From Cupriavidus sp. D39 (GTDB lineage Bacteria; Pseudomonadota; Gammaproteobacteria; Burkholderiales; Burkholderiaceae), in assembly GCF_026627925.1 (NCBI RefSeq), contig NZ_JAPNLE010000009.1, forward strand, positions 2,418,001 through 2,482,000: DNA of 64,000 bases, written 5' to 3'. Made by a program: the position numbers and the translations under genes. Shown here one piece after another: positions 46,466-56,001 of this stretch (position 1 is the stretch's first letter; each line of letters opens with the position of its first letter). Under the pieces are notes generated by a model, which saw nothing but the letters and a program-made list of their open reading frames with translations, was not told the DNA's origin and made no database searches.

Positions 46466-48121
46466 ATGAATGCAGCCCATCTATTTGCCAGCCTTGCCCT
46501 CTTCGGCATGACGATTGTGGCGCCCCTCAACGCACACGCAGAGGGCGTTCCCATTGCGCCTGGCGCCCAAAGTGCCGGACAATTCGGTACGGTGCGCTTT
46601 CCGACCTCTTGCACGCCGGCAGCGCAAGGCCGGTTCGAGCGTGCGGTGGCAATCCTGCACTCCTTCGATTACTCGAGGACGGTCCCTGCGTTCAAGGCCG
46701 TGTTGGAAGCCGATCCTCAATGTGCCATCGCTTACTGGGGAATCGCCATCGCCCAGCGGCCCAACCCGCTGGTCGGTCCCTACGATGAAGCAACCCTGAA
46801 ACGCGGATTGGAAGCGGTGCGGCAAGGGCTCGCCCTTGGTCCTAAAACTGAGCGTGAGAGTGATTGGTTGCGGGCCATTGAGTGGTTTTACAAGGACTAC
46901 GACAAGGTCAGCCAGCCGGACAGGACACTTGCCTACGAACAGGCGATGGGCCGACTGTCAGCGAAGTACCCGCAGGACACCGAAGCCGCTATCTTCTACG
47001 CACTGGCGCTGAATGAAGCGGCGTTGCACAGCGACAAGACCTACGCCAAGCAACGCAAGGCGGGCGCGATTCTCGAGCGGATTTACAGTAGTCAGCCGAA
47101 TCACCCGGGCATTGCTCACTATTTGATTCACAGCTATGACTGCACCGCGCTGGCGCAGCGTGGGCTGCCATTTGCGCAAAAATATGCGGCTATCGCGCCG
47201 GACGCACCGCACGCCCTGCATATGCCCTCACATACGTACTCGATGCTTGGCATGTGGGCCGAGTCGGTCCAATCGAACGAGCGTGCGCTCGATGTCATGG
47301 TCCAGGTCGCTGCGAAGGCATGGCCGGGGGCGACGCATCCTGGTGCGCCGCACTCATGGGACTTCATGGAATACGCATATCTGCAGATGGGCCAGGACAA
47401 GCATGCGGTCGAAGTACGAGACCAGGCGGGGGTCGTGCGTAAGTTTCCCATCGACCCGCTAACAGTACAAACCGCCCTTGCCGCCATACCGGCGCGATAT
47501 GCGCTCGAGCGCGGTGCCTGGAAAGAAGCAGCGGCACTTGAGCCCAGAGGTAGCCGCTTCCCGCAGGCGGAGGCAATCACCTATTTTGCCCGCGCACTTG
47601 GGTCCGCACGCAGCGGCGATGCTGCGGGCGCCCAGGCAAACATCGACAAGCTGAGGGAATTGCGCTCCTTGCTCGAAAAGGCCAATCAACCTTATTGGGT
47701 GGCCCAGACCGAGGCGCAGATCCTGGCCACGTCCGCGTGGGCAGCCCTTGCCGAAGGGAAAGATCAGGAGGCCCTCTCCCTCATGGGCAAGGCAGCCAAT
47801 CTCGAGGACGCGAGTGAGAAGGACGTTGCCATGGAGAATCGTCTCTATCCGATGCGGGAATTGCTGGGCGAGTTGCTCATCGAATTGAAGCAACCGAAGG
47901 CTGCCTCCAGGGAGTTCGAAGCGTCCCTGCGATCTGCCCCGAATAGATTGCGCAGCCTATACGGTGCTGCGAAAGCGGCGCACATGGCCAAGGACGATGT
48001 CACTGCCGCCCGGTACTTCGATAAGCTTGTCATCCTGACGGCGGACGCGGACACGGAACGGCCTGAAATCCAGGAAGCACGACACTACAGAGAGAAGGCG
48101 AAATCGGCAAGCATCAACTAG
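46466..48121 (+). CDS. Secreted TPR-repeat protein
   Basis: A 551-residue protein with a signal peptide (MNAAHLFASLALFGMTIVAP to residue about 25) and helical TPR-like repeats throughout (FKAVLEADPQCAIAYWGIAI, AGAILERIYSSQPNHPGIAH, AASREFEASLRSAPNRLRSL). Conserved-looking features are HYLIHSYDCTALAQRGL, HMPSHTYSMLGMW and PHSWDFMEYAYLQMG. The spacing of histidines and aspartates could bind a metal, but I do not recognise a catalytic family. AAGGAG at 46,452-46,457 fits ATG 46466. It probably acts in the periplasm; the partner is unknown. Confidence 0.75.
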   Translation: MNAAHLFASLALFGMTIVAPLNAHAEGVPIAPGAQSAGQFGTVRFPTSCTPAAQGRFERAVAILHSFDYSRTVPAFKAVLEADPQCAIAYWGIAIAQRPNPLVGPYDEATLKRGLEAVRQGLALGPKTERESDWLRAIEWFYKDYDKVSQPDRTLAYEQAMGRLSAKYPQDTEAAIFYALALNEAALHSDKTYAKQRKAGAILERIYSSQPNHPGIAHYLIHSYDCTALAQRGLPFAQKYAAIAPDAPHALHMPSHTYSMLGMWAESVQSNERALDVMVQVAAKAWPGATHPGAPHSWDFMEYAYLQMGQDKHAVEVRDQAGVVRKFPIDPLTVQTALAAIPARYALERGAWKEAAALEPRGSRFPQAEAITYFARALGSARSGDAAGAQANIDKLRELRSLLEKANQPYWVAQTEAQILATSAWAALAEGKDQEALSLMGKAANLEDASEKDVAMENRLYPMRELLGELLIELKQPKAASREFEASLRSAPNRLRSLYGAAKAAHMAKDDVTAARYFDKLVILTADADTERPEIQEARHYREKAKSASIN

Positions 48122-48281
48122 AACAAGACGACGCCCTGAGATGGCGAGACAGACGGAATCCCAGCCAGTCCCGGCCGGCCGGCGGTCGCATCCAGATACT
48201 GGTAACCGCCGGATGCCTCCCCCGGGCGAGGCCTCAAGGCGCTGCAAGCCGGCTACCCCCGGACGCGGCTTGATTCCGCCA

Positions 48282-51230
48282 CTAAAGCGTGGCGCAAGCC
48301 TGACTGCCAGGCCTATCCTCGATATTCGGCCACACCAATGCCTCGAATTGATCAGGCGGAACCGGCTCGGAATACAAGAATCCCTGGGCAAAATCACAAC
48401 CCACCTTGATGAGAAAATCGCGTTGCTCTGTCGTCTCCACCCCCTCGGCAATGACTTTGATTCCCAGTTTGTGAGCTAGCATGACCATTGCCTCGCAAAG
48501 CGCCTGATTGTCGCCGTCAAAGCCGAGGTTCTGTACGAATGAACGGTCGATCTTGAGGTAGTCGATGTCAAAGCGCTTGAGATAGGCCAGGGACGAGTAA
48601 CCGGTGCCGAAGTCGTCGATCGAGATCCGAATCCCCGCATCACGGAAGGTCAGCAGTTTCTCGTTCAGTTCGGCGTCCAGTAACAGCCCCTCGGTGATTT
48701 CAATCGCAACGCTCTGCCCCGGCATCCCTTCCCGAATGAGATATTCGGACCATTGAATACAAACCAGGCTTTCCTGGCGAATCTGCATCGGTGACATGTT
48801 GACACTGATCTGGAAGCACGGATGGAATCGGCCGCGCCATTGACGGGCCTGGTGCACGGCCTCTTTGAACACCCAATCCCCTATCGGAACGATGAGCCCG
48901 GTGTCTTCGGTCAACGGAATGAAATCCAGCGGGCTGATCGTGCCGCGTTCGGGGTGCTGCCAGCGGATCAGTGCCTCGGCCTTGTAGATTTCCCCAGTCG
49001 CCAGGTCGACGATGGGCTGGTAGTAGACCCGGAACTGTCCGCCAGGCAAGGCGGCACGTAGATCGCTGGTGAGACGCAGGCGCTTTTCCGCCGCCACCCG
49101 CAAGTCGGGCGTGAAGTGGCTGAAGCGGTTGCGCCCGGCGTTCTTGGCCGCATACATGGCCTGGTCGGCATTCTTGAAAAGGACATCAAGCTCGCTGGCG
49201 TCGTCGGGGAAAAGCGTGACGCCGACGCTGGCGGAAATGAAGGCCTCATCCGCACCGAGCTTGAAAGGTTCGGCCAGCTTGTGAATGATGGTCTTGGCGA
49301 TCCGTTCAATGCTTTCGGTGTCGTCCAGGTTAGGCAGGATGACGGTGAACTCGTCGCCGCCAAGACGAGCGACAATGTCCGATTCGCGCACGCACGAAAT
49401 GATTCGCCTGGCGGCCTCGATCAGCAGGATGTCGCCTGTGTCGTGTCCCAAGGAGTCATTGACCTCTTTGAACCGATCCAGGTCAATCAGCATCAAGGCC
49501 ATGCGCTGCCGTGAGCGATGCGATATCCTGGCTTCATGCTCGAGACGGCTATGAAACATCTGGCGATTCGGAAGATGGGTCAGCGCATCGAAATTGGCCT
49601 GTTTCCAGATCGTCGCCTCGAATGCCATCCGATCCGATAAATCACGACCGACAGCCAGCACCGAGTTCACGCTGCCAGACTGGTCAATCTCTGGCGTCAG
49701 GCGGATATGGGTGCAATGTTCCTGTCCGTCCCTGCTGACCCATCTCAACTCAAGTTGCGCACTTCTTCCACTTGAAATGGTTTCGGCTATTTTCTTCTCG
49801 TAGATCAGCGCGTTGGCGCCGCCGAGGATCTCTGAGGGCCGCTTGCCCAGCGATTCGTCGAGGCTGCACCCCGCCGAGGCACAGAAAGCGGGATTGGCGT
49901 ATGTGCGGCGGAGGTCCCGGCCGTAGCGGGTGATCGTGTCCGGAGAGTTCTCAATCAACGTTCGCGACTCCTGCTCCCTGGTGACGAGTTCCGCTGTTCG
50001 CTCGATGACAGTCTGCTCAAGGGAGGCGTTGATCTCGTTGATCTTCTGGATCTTCTGCTTGATCGCCGCACTCATTCGTTCAAAACGCTGCGCGAGCCTG
50101 CCTAGTTCATCCTTGCCGCCTGCACCGGTGTGCTCTTGCGCAAGCGCCTCTTCCTCGGCTCCTGCATCGTTGCCAGTATCGTGCATCTTTCGCACCAGTT
50201 CCTTGAGCGGTGCCGAAATGCTGTGGGATATGAAGTAGGCCAGGAAGATCGAAAGCAGGAACCCCGAGATGCCAACCAGAACGATCTCGTTGCGCGCGGA
50301 CTGAGCCTCTGCGGTCAGCTTCTTCTCCGGGATTGTGCTGACCACGACCCATGTCGTGCCGGGAATCCTTGTGTACGCGGCAAGGTAGCGCCCTCCGCGC
50401 TTGCCCTCGAAGTCGACGAAACCACCCTGCGCCTCATTTGGTGCGTTGTTAGCGATCTTGTTGATCAGGCCAGGTTCGGCCGTCCCGCCTGTGTTCGTGG
50501 AGGTGCCGTCGGCACGGACTATCACCTTGGTGTTGCTGGCATCGAGCACGTAGATTTCCGTTCCACTCCCCAAGGCGACGTCATTGAGAATCGTCGAGAA
50601 GTGCTCGGGGCGAATTTCCAGAACCAGATTGCCGATCTGCAGATTGTTGCTCTTGCCGATGATGGCACGCACCATCCCGAGGTTTTGTTGTCCAACGCCG
50701 TTGTCGTAACTGCCCCAGTAAGGGCGGCCATTATGATCGGGAGCCTGCTTGACCAGGCGCATGACACCCCGAGTCAGTTGCGCGAACGCCTGGGTGTCCA
50801 TGATCCGGTTGTGCTTGTCGAGCAGATATTTCTGGTTGATGAAGTCAGCCGATCCGTAGTGCTGCAGGAGCAGCCGGGTCATCTCCTGGCGCGCCTCGCT
50901 CTGCTCCTTTGCACTGCCGTTTGCGACGCTTGTCAGCGCGCCCTGGACTCGGTCAGAGAGTACAAGGAGGCTGCTTTCCGTCTCGATCTGCTCCATCCGC
51001 AACAAGATGTTCTTGGATACCTGCTTGACCACCTCTTTCGAGAATATCTCCGCTTTCTCCTTGATCGCTGCGGTCGACTCCACATACGATATGTAGCCCG
51101 AAACAAGTATCGGTATCAGAGAAAGCAGGATGAACGCGGTCATCAGCCGGTAACGAATTTCGACACGGCGCAGCAGGTCCAGCGAGAGGTATGCGAAAGC
51201 GCTTCGCAGCGAGCCTATGATGGATCTCAT
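48282..51230 (-). CDS. Sensor diguanylate cyclase/phosphodiesterase (Cache-HAMP-PAS-GGDEF-EAL)
   Basis: A 982-residue membrane sensor. TM1 is about 31-50, a periplasmic Cache-like domain about 51-310, TM2 about 317-337, HAMP-like linker and coiled coil about 338-415, PAS about 424-540, GGDEF about 545-710 and EAL about 722-975. The cyclase motif RLGGDEF is intact (GGDEF 624-628), with an inhibitory RxxD site (R615-D618). The phosphodiesterase has EALIRW (752-757), DDFGTGYSSL and AEGVET. It therefore could make and break c-di-GMP. Its ATG overlaps the stop of an upstream solute-binding lipoprotein gene (ATGA, 51230-51227), implying joint function. Confidence 0.92.
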   Translation of the reverse strand: MRSIIGSLRSAFAYLSLDLLRRVEIRYRLMTAFILLSLIPILVSGYISYVESTAAIKEKAEIFSKEVVKQVSKNILLRMEQIETESSLLVLSDRVQGALTSVANGSAKEQSEARQEMTRLLLQHYGSADFINQKYLLDKHNRIMDTQAFAQLTRGVMRLVKQAPDHNGRPYWGSYDNGVGQQNLGMVRAIIGKSNNLQIGNLVLEIRPEHFSTILNDVALGSGTEIYVLDASNTKVIVRADGTSTNTGGTAEPGLINKIANNAPNEAQGGFVDFEGKRGGRYLAAYTRIPGTTWVVVSTIPEKKLTAEAQSARNEIVLVGISGFLLSIFLAYFISHSISAPLKELVRKMHDTGNDAGAEEEALAQEHTGAGGKDELGRLAQRFERMSAAIKQKIQKINEINASLEQTVIERTAELVTREQESRTLIENSPDTITRYGRDLRRTYANPAFCASAGCSLDESLGKRPSEILGGANALIYEKKIAETISSGRSAQLELRWVSRDGQEHCTHIRLTPEIDQSGSVNSVLAVGRDLSDRMAFEATIWKQANFDALTHLPNRQMFHSRLEHEARISHRSRQRMALMLIDLDRFKEVNDSLGHDTGDILLIEAARRIISCVRESDIVARLGGDEFTVILPNLDDTESIERIAKTIIHKLAEPFKLGADEAFISASVGVTLFPDDASELDVLFKNADQAMYAAKNAGRNRFSHFTPDLRVAAEKRLRLTSDLRAALPGGQFRVYYQPIVDLATGEIYKAEALIRWQHPERGTISPLDFIPLTEDTGLIVPIGDWVFKEAVHQARQWRGRFHPCFQISVNMSPMQIRQESLVCIQWSEYLIREGMPGQSVAIEITEGLLLDAELNEKLLTFRDAGIRISIDDFGTGYSSLAYLKRFDIDYLKIDRSFVQNLGFDGDNQALCEAMVMLAHKLGIKVIAEGVETTEQRDFLIKVGCDFAQGFLYSEPVPPDQFEALVWPNIEDRPGSQACATL

Positions 51231-52534
51231 TTGTAATGCATCTTGGCTTCATTCTTGACGGACTCGTCGAGGAGTCTTGCGGCCTGTCTGGGCGTGATTT
51301 TCCTGATCAGCACATCCTGCATCAATCGATGAAGCCGCTCGATTGAGTTGGAGGGTAGAACCGAATAGTACGGGCTGGCGGTCACGGGATAGCGACTGAC
51401 CAGGTTGGTGTAGTCCACAATCTTCTGATCGCTCACAAGCGTTCCCGCGACCTGCTTGAATTGGGGGATGTTCTGGCGTTTTCTTTGGATAATGGAGAAT
51501 CCCTCCCCGGTGATGAATTCGAGAAAACGCATTGCTGCGGCCTTGTTGGGCGTCTCACCCACCGCAAACCCGGTTTCGCTGCCGATCACAGGCACCACCC
51601 GTTTGCCGGGCGCATTCCAGGGCGGAATAAACACGCCAACCTCGAAGGGGTTGCCGTGCAGCAAAAGGCCGGCTGCCCAGCTGCCGTGAAAGGCCATCGC
51701 GACCTTGCCCTCCTTGAACAGCCGTATGCCTTCATCGTAGTCCGTGGCCATGAATGCTTCTTGTACGAAACCACGTTGCGCCATCAGCAAAATCCTGACA
51801 AAGATATCGGCTACCTGGGGCGTGTTCAAATCCAGCGTGCCATCGCCGATTTTCTGCTTCCAGGCTGGCTCGCGAGCCACCACATTGTTGGCAAAGCCAA
51901 AGCTGAAGGGACCGTTGCCAAGCATGTTCGGGAAGCCGCCGTTCCACATGATGGGTGTAAAGGCCGCAAGCTTGAGTTGCTCGCAAACCATCAGGAATTC
52001 GTGGAAATTGGCCGGCAGTTCCTTGATCCCGGCCTTCGCGAACATGTCCTTGTTGTAGTAGATCAGCGTCGTGGCCACTCCGCCGGATATGCCAAAACGC
52101 CTGGATTGCCGGCTGGTCCAGTCCGCCTTGAGCGGGGCGAGCATGTTGTTCCATGCCGATGTGGCGCCCACGTCTGCCAGGATGCCTTGATCGGCCAATT
52201 CCGCCGCATAGGCGTTCGGGTTGACGCTCACCAGATCCGGCAAGTTGCCAGAGGCGATCCGGGGCTTGATATTTTCTTCGACCGAATTGCCAATCATGAA
52301 CTGCACATTCACGCGTATGTCCGGATTGCGCTTGCTGAATTCGGCAGCAATCTGGAGCATCTCCTCCGGCCAGTCTGGAGCCCATATCAACGCTGTAATG
52401 GAGGTCTTTGCCGGTACGGTCGCGCTCGAAGAAGCGTTGTCTTGTTGTTGACAGCCACACAAAGACAAAAGAATGAGGCTGACGAGGCCAGCTAGCAGGG
52501 AGGCAAAGTTGATTCGTCGCGCCTGGAGATTCAC
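51227..52534 (-). CDS. Extracellular solute-binding lipoprotein (family 1)
   Basis: About 435 residues from a GTG start at 52534. A lipoprotein signal (FASLLAGLVSLILLSLCGC) precedes a family 1 periplasmic binding domain, usually for sugars or oligosaccharides (ITALIWAPDWPEEMLQIAAE, GVATTLIYYNKDMFAKAGIK, RLFKEGKVAMAFHGSWAAGL, VVPVIGSETGFAVGETPNKA). No ABC permease or ATPase gene lies beside it. Instead its stop overlaps the start of the GGDEF-EAL sensor, so it probably senses rather than imports its ligand. Translation from an ATG further upstream is not supported. Confidence 0.85.
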   Translation of the reverse strand: MNLQARRINFASLLAGLVSLILLSLCGCQQQDNASSSATVPAKTSITALIWAPDWPEEMLQIAAEFSKRNPDIRVNVQFMIGNSVEENIKPRIASGNLPDLVSVNPNAYAAELADQGILADVGATSAWNNMLAPLKADWTSRQSRRFGISGGVATTLIYYNKDMFAKAGIKELPANFHEFLMVCEQLKLAAFTPIMWNGGFPNMLGNGPFSFGFANNVVAREPAWKQKIGDGTLDLNTPQVADIFVRILLMAQRGFVQEAFMATDYDEGIRLFKEGKVAMAFHGSWAAGLLLHGNPFEVGVFIPPWNAPGKRVVPVIGSETGFAVGETPNKAAAMRFLEFITGEGFSIIQRKRQNIPQFKQVAGTLVSDQKIVDYTNLVSRYPVTASPYYSVLPSNSIERLHRLMQDVLIRKITPRQAARLLDESVKNEAKMHYK

Positions 52535-53185
52535 TTTTCGGTTCCGGGATGGATTGGCCGTGCTTAGCAGGCACTTTTGACGCGCCAGGAATCGAACCGT
52601 TGGAACTTGAACTGACTGCCAAACACAACATAGGTGCGCAGCCAACCCACATCGGGAAACGCTGACGACGGCTGGGGCGCATGTGTTTGGCCATGACGGC
52701 GGATTAGGCGAATTGAACGGGGCGGTGCCTACACAGCATATCGACAACAATCGCAAATACTTTACCGGGCAAACGTGAATTTCCTCGCCATGACGAGGGG
52801 TTGCCGACATCAATGTGTGTCCCGGGCCCGTTGTAGATCTCTCCATGCGGCGACCATGCACTGGATGGCGACGCGCCGACGACACGTGATGGCAAGTCGC
52901 GGTTTATACGTCAGAGCAGCAAAGCATGGATTGGAGTTGAGCCAAGGCATCGTCGCCCGGGCCGGCAATGAGACGGTCGCTGCAGGGCGCACCGACCGGC
53001 AGCGGGCAAGCGCCCGGCCTGTTCTCCGCCTGAGGGAAATCAGGTGGCCCGTCCTAAGAAGGCGATGCCATATTCGGATGACCGAAACGCCGCCTGGCGG
53101 CAACCGTCATAGCGGCACCGCCCGGTGGCCGCGCCGGCCCGCATTGCACGGGCCGGGCGCCAGCCCGGGGAGCGGCCTCTTTGCG
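52535..53185. other. Intergenic region without a supported gene
   Basis: These 651 bases lie between the aldo/keto reductase and the solute-binding protein gene, both minus strand. The promoter of the binding-protein/sensor operon should lie in the left part. A GC-rich hairpin, CCGGCCCG (53134-53141)/CGGGCCGG (53149-53156), lies 29 bases after the aldo/keto reductase stop and may help end its transcript. Long frames here look like GC shadows. Confidence 0.5.
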
Positions 53186-54268
53186 TCAATACCGAACGCG
53201 ACTTGCGCTGACCAGAGGCAACGCTTGCGTCGCCTGTCCGTCGACCGTGGCGCCGGCGAAGATAAAACTCGGCGAAAGATTGGTGTTGATGTCCGCGGGG
53301 AAGTTGAGCGCGGGCTTCGACACCGCGTCGAGCGTCGCGATCTGCGCGGCGGTGAGCTTGATGTCCAGCGCACTCAAGTTGGCCCGCAGTTGATCGATAC
53401 GCCGGGCGCCGACGAGCGTCGAGGCCACGCCGCGCCGGTTGTGAACCCATGCTAGGGCGACCGCGGCGGGGCTCACCTGAAGTTCGGCCGCGACCGCTCC
53501 CAGCACGTCGATCACCGGAAACTCCTCGTCGCCCGGCATGCCGACAAGCGCCGCACGGTCGGACGTCACGGCTTTTATGTTTTCCCGTGTGTATTTGCCC
53601 GACAACCATCCGTTCTTCAGCGGACTCCACGGCATGACACCGATGCCGAATTCTTCGGCCATCGGTATCAGATCGCCTTCGGCCGTTCGCTCCAGCAGCG
53701 AATACTCCACTTGCATCGCAATGATCCGGTTCCAGCCGCGAAACTGCGCCACGGTCTGCGCTTGCGCGACCTTCCAGGCCGGTGTGTCGGAGATCCCGAT
53801 GTAGCGGATCTTGCCGGAGGCGACCAGGTCGTCGAGCGCGCGCATCGTCTCGTCGATCGGCGTGTTCCTATCCCAGTTGTGAATCCAGTAAAGGTCTAGG
53901 TAATCAGTCTGCAGGCGGCGTAGCGACGCTTCACATTGCTCGACCATCGCCTTGCGTCCGGCACCTCCGCCATTCGGATCGCCAACATGCAGGTTGCCGA
54001 CAAACTTCGTCGCAATGACGCTGCGATGGCGGCGGTCCTTGCGCGCCGCAAAGAAGTCCCCGATGATTTTTTCCGAGTGCCCTAGCGTATAGATGTTGGC
54101 CGTATCAATGAAATTTCCGCCGCGCTCCAGGTACTCTGAAAGCATGGCCTCGGATTCGGCGGGGCTCGCGCCCCAACCCCAGTCTTCGCCGAAGGTCATC
54201 GTCCCGAGACAGAAAGGGCTAACGCGCAGACCAGAGGATCCGAGTGTGACGTATGCATCAAGCGACAT
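53186..54268 (-). CDS. Aldo/keto reductase
   Basis: A 360-residue NADPH-dependent aldo/keto reductase. The catalytic tetrad regions are visible as GGNFIDTANIY (Asp and Tyr), VIATKFVG (Lys) and DLYWIHNWD (His). The C-terminal cofactor region is ASTLVGARRIDQLRANLSAL. It resembles the YajO/Tas-like group, and the substrate is unknown. It is divergent from an AraC-type regulator with 165 bases between starts, a common AKR-regulator arrangement. Confidence 0.9.
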   Translation of the reverse strand: MSLDAYVTLGSSGLRVSPFCLGTMTFGEDWGWGASPAESEAMLSEYLERGGNFIDTANIYTLGHSEKIIGDFFAARKDRRHRSVIATKFVGNLHVGDPNGGGAGRKAMVEQCEASLRRLQTDYLDLYWIHNWDRNTPIDETMRALDDLVASGKIRYIGISDTPAWKVAQAQTVAQFRGWNRIIAMQVEYSLLERTAEGDLIPMAEEFGIGVMPWSPLKNGWLSGKYTRENIKAVTSDRAALVGMPGDEEFPVIDVLGAVAAELQVSPAAVALAWVHNRRGVASTLVGARRIDQLRANLSALDIKLTAAQIATLDAVSKPALNFPADINTNLSPSFIFAGATVDGQATQALPLVSASRVRY

Positions 54269-54433
54269 AAGGTTTCTCCTGGAAAATGAGCCGGTTGGCT
54301 AGCTTCAATGAGACCATCGCGCGAGTGCGGCGCGGTAGACCGAAACTTGCAGGCTCTTGCACAATCCTGTCAGATTGGGTAGGTTCGGGCAGACCCGCTT
54401 GCCTTTCATGGGCGGCCAGGATACGTTTGAGCC

Positions 54434-55342
54434 ATGGATTCGCTCGCTGAACTTCGCACCCTGATTGGCCGCTATGCCGTCGACGACCTGACGGCAACGG
54501 GCCTGCCCGGGGTCCTCCTGTCGGTGTCGAACACGCGGACGCAGTCGACGCATCGCGTCTACGAGCCGGTATTCGCCCTGGTCGTCCAGGGAGCAAAGCG
54601 CGCGTCCCTCGGCGACAGGCTCCTCGAATATCACGCCGGACAATGCCTGGTCGTGACCGTCGATCTCCCGATGTGCGGACACGTGATCAAAGCGAGCGCG
54701 AAAGAGCCGTTTCTGGCAGTGGGCCTGACGTTGAAGCCCGCGGCCATCGCTTCGTTGTTGCTGGACACCGCTTCGGAAGCGCCAGCCATGGCAAACCCGT
54801 TCGGCGCGGCTGTCAGCGATGCGACGCCCGAACTGCTTGACTCGTTTGCGCGACTGCTGCGGCTGTTGGAGCATCCGGAAGACGCGCCCGTCCTCGCGCC
54901 GATGATCGAGCGCGAGATCTTGTGGCGGATACTCACGGGAAGCCAGGGCGCGCTACTGCGCCAGATCGGTCTTGCCGACAGCCGTCTGTCGCACGTCGGA
55001 CGCGCGATTCGCTGGATCCGTATGCATTATGCAGAGATGCTGCGCACGGAAGAGCTCGCGGAACTGGCTGCGATGAGCGTGTCCTCGTTCCATCGACACT
55101 TTCGCGCCGTCACCGCCATGAGCCCGCTGCAGTATCAGAAGCAGATCAGGCTCCAGGAAGCCCGCTCACAACTGCTGACCACGTCAAAGGACGTCGCCAG
55201 CGTGGGACTTAGCGTTGGCTATGACAGCGCCTCGCAATTCAGTCGTGAGTACAGCCGGCTATTTGGCAGGCCGCCGGGGCGGGATGCGCAGAGGCTGCGA
55301 GCATCGGCCATGCAGGAATGCGGCGCAACTGCGCGATCGTGA
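54434..55342 (+). CDS. AraC-family regulator
   Basis: A 302-residue regulator. An N-terminal cupin-like ligand domain of the AraC_N type comes first (YEPVFALVVQGAKRASLGDR, YHAGQCLVVTVDLP). The C-terminal double helix-turn-helix follows (LRTEELAELAAMSVSSFHRH, the VTAMSPLQYQKQIRLQEAR segment, VASVGLSVGYDSASQFSREY). It resembles regulators such as YqhC that control adjacent aldehyde reductases. Its divergence from the aldo/keto reductase supports that gene as a target. Confidence 0.9.
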   Translation: MDSLAELRTLIGRYAVDDLTATGLPGVLLSVSNTRTQSTHRVYEPVFALVVQGAKRASLGDRLLEYHAGQCLVVTVDLPMCGHVIKASAKEPFLAVGLTLKPAAIASLLLDTASEAPAMANPFGAAVSDATPELLDSFARLLRLLEHPEDAPVLAPMIEREILWRILTGSQGALLRQIGLADSRLSHVGRAIRWIRMHYAEMLRTEELAELAAMSVSSFHRHFRAVTAMSPLQYQKQIRLQEARSQLLTTSKDVASVGLSVGYDSASQFSREYSRLFGRPPGRDAQRLRASAMQECGATARS

Positions 55343-55422
55343 GCGACTTCAGCTTCACGATGCTGGTGTCCAGTACTCGCGCTTCAATTGGCGCAATATG
55401 GCACGCCCCCGCTTTCACGTTG

Positions 55423-56001
55423 TCATGCTTTCGCATCGCAGGAGAGGCCCGTCACTAGCGTCTTTACCATCGCGCTCAAGCGGACTCGGTACGGCTGCGC
55501 TGCAGTGTCGCCCGTGTGAAGCGTTCCGATTCCTGCTGCTACGAGCATATCAGCGGCCCCGTCCTGCCCAATCCCCGCCTCCTTGAGAAGCGTAGCGAGC
55601 ACTGCTCGGATTTGCCGGTCAAGGGTCTCGAACGCTTGCGTCGCCAGCGCCTCCTTCGACGCGGTCAATTCGGCGATATGCGGCGACTGCGAGACAAGCC
55701 GATGCGTTTGGCCGATATAGCAGTCGAGCACCTCTACGATCCGCTCGGTTGGTGGCGTGACGTCGCTTGCGATTTGTTCGGCGTTTGAAAGCGTGCTCGC
55801 ACAAAGCCGGTCAGCGATCGCAGCGAAAAGCGCGGCCTTTGAATCGAAAGAAAGATAAACCGTGCCTTTGGCGATACCGGCCTGCCGTGCGATATCGTCA
55901 ATGGAGGTTCGCTTGACGCCATAGCGCAGGAACAGAATCAACGCCGAGTCGAGGATCCGGTCACGTTTGTCGCCGCCGGTAACGGTCGTGTCAGGCTGCA
56001 T
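55423..56001 (-). CDS. TetR-family regulator
   Basis: A 192-residue TetR protein with helix-turn-helix RILDSALILFLRYGVKRTSI and IARQAGIAKGTVYLSF near residues 14-57, then a ligand-binding region ending in LVTGLSCDAKA. Its start ATG 56001 lies inside the end of the upstream SDR gene (11-base overlap), so both are in one transcript and the regulator probably controls its own operon. The inducer is unknown. Confidence 0.88.
   Translation of the reverse strand: MQPDTTVTGGDKRDRILDSALILFLRYGVKRTSIDDIARQAGIAKGTVYLSFDSKAALFAAIADRLCASTLSNAEQIASDVTPPTERIVEVLDCYIGQTHRLVSQSPHIAELTASKEALATQAFETLDRQIRAVLATLLKEAGIGQDGAADMLVAAGIGTLHTGDTAAQPYRVRLSAMVKTLVTGLSCDAKA

Noticed and set aside
52570..52605. Possible tRNA T-arm on the minus strand (GGTTCGATTCC)
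   Set aside because: The flanking five-base stem does not pair and no acceptor, D or anticodon arms are found nearby.
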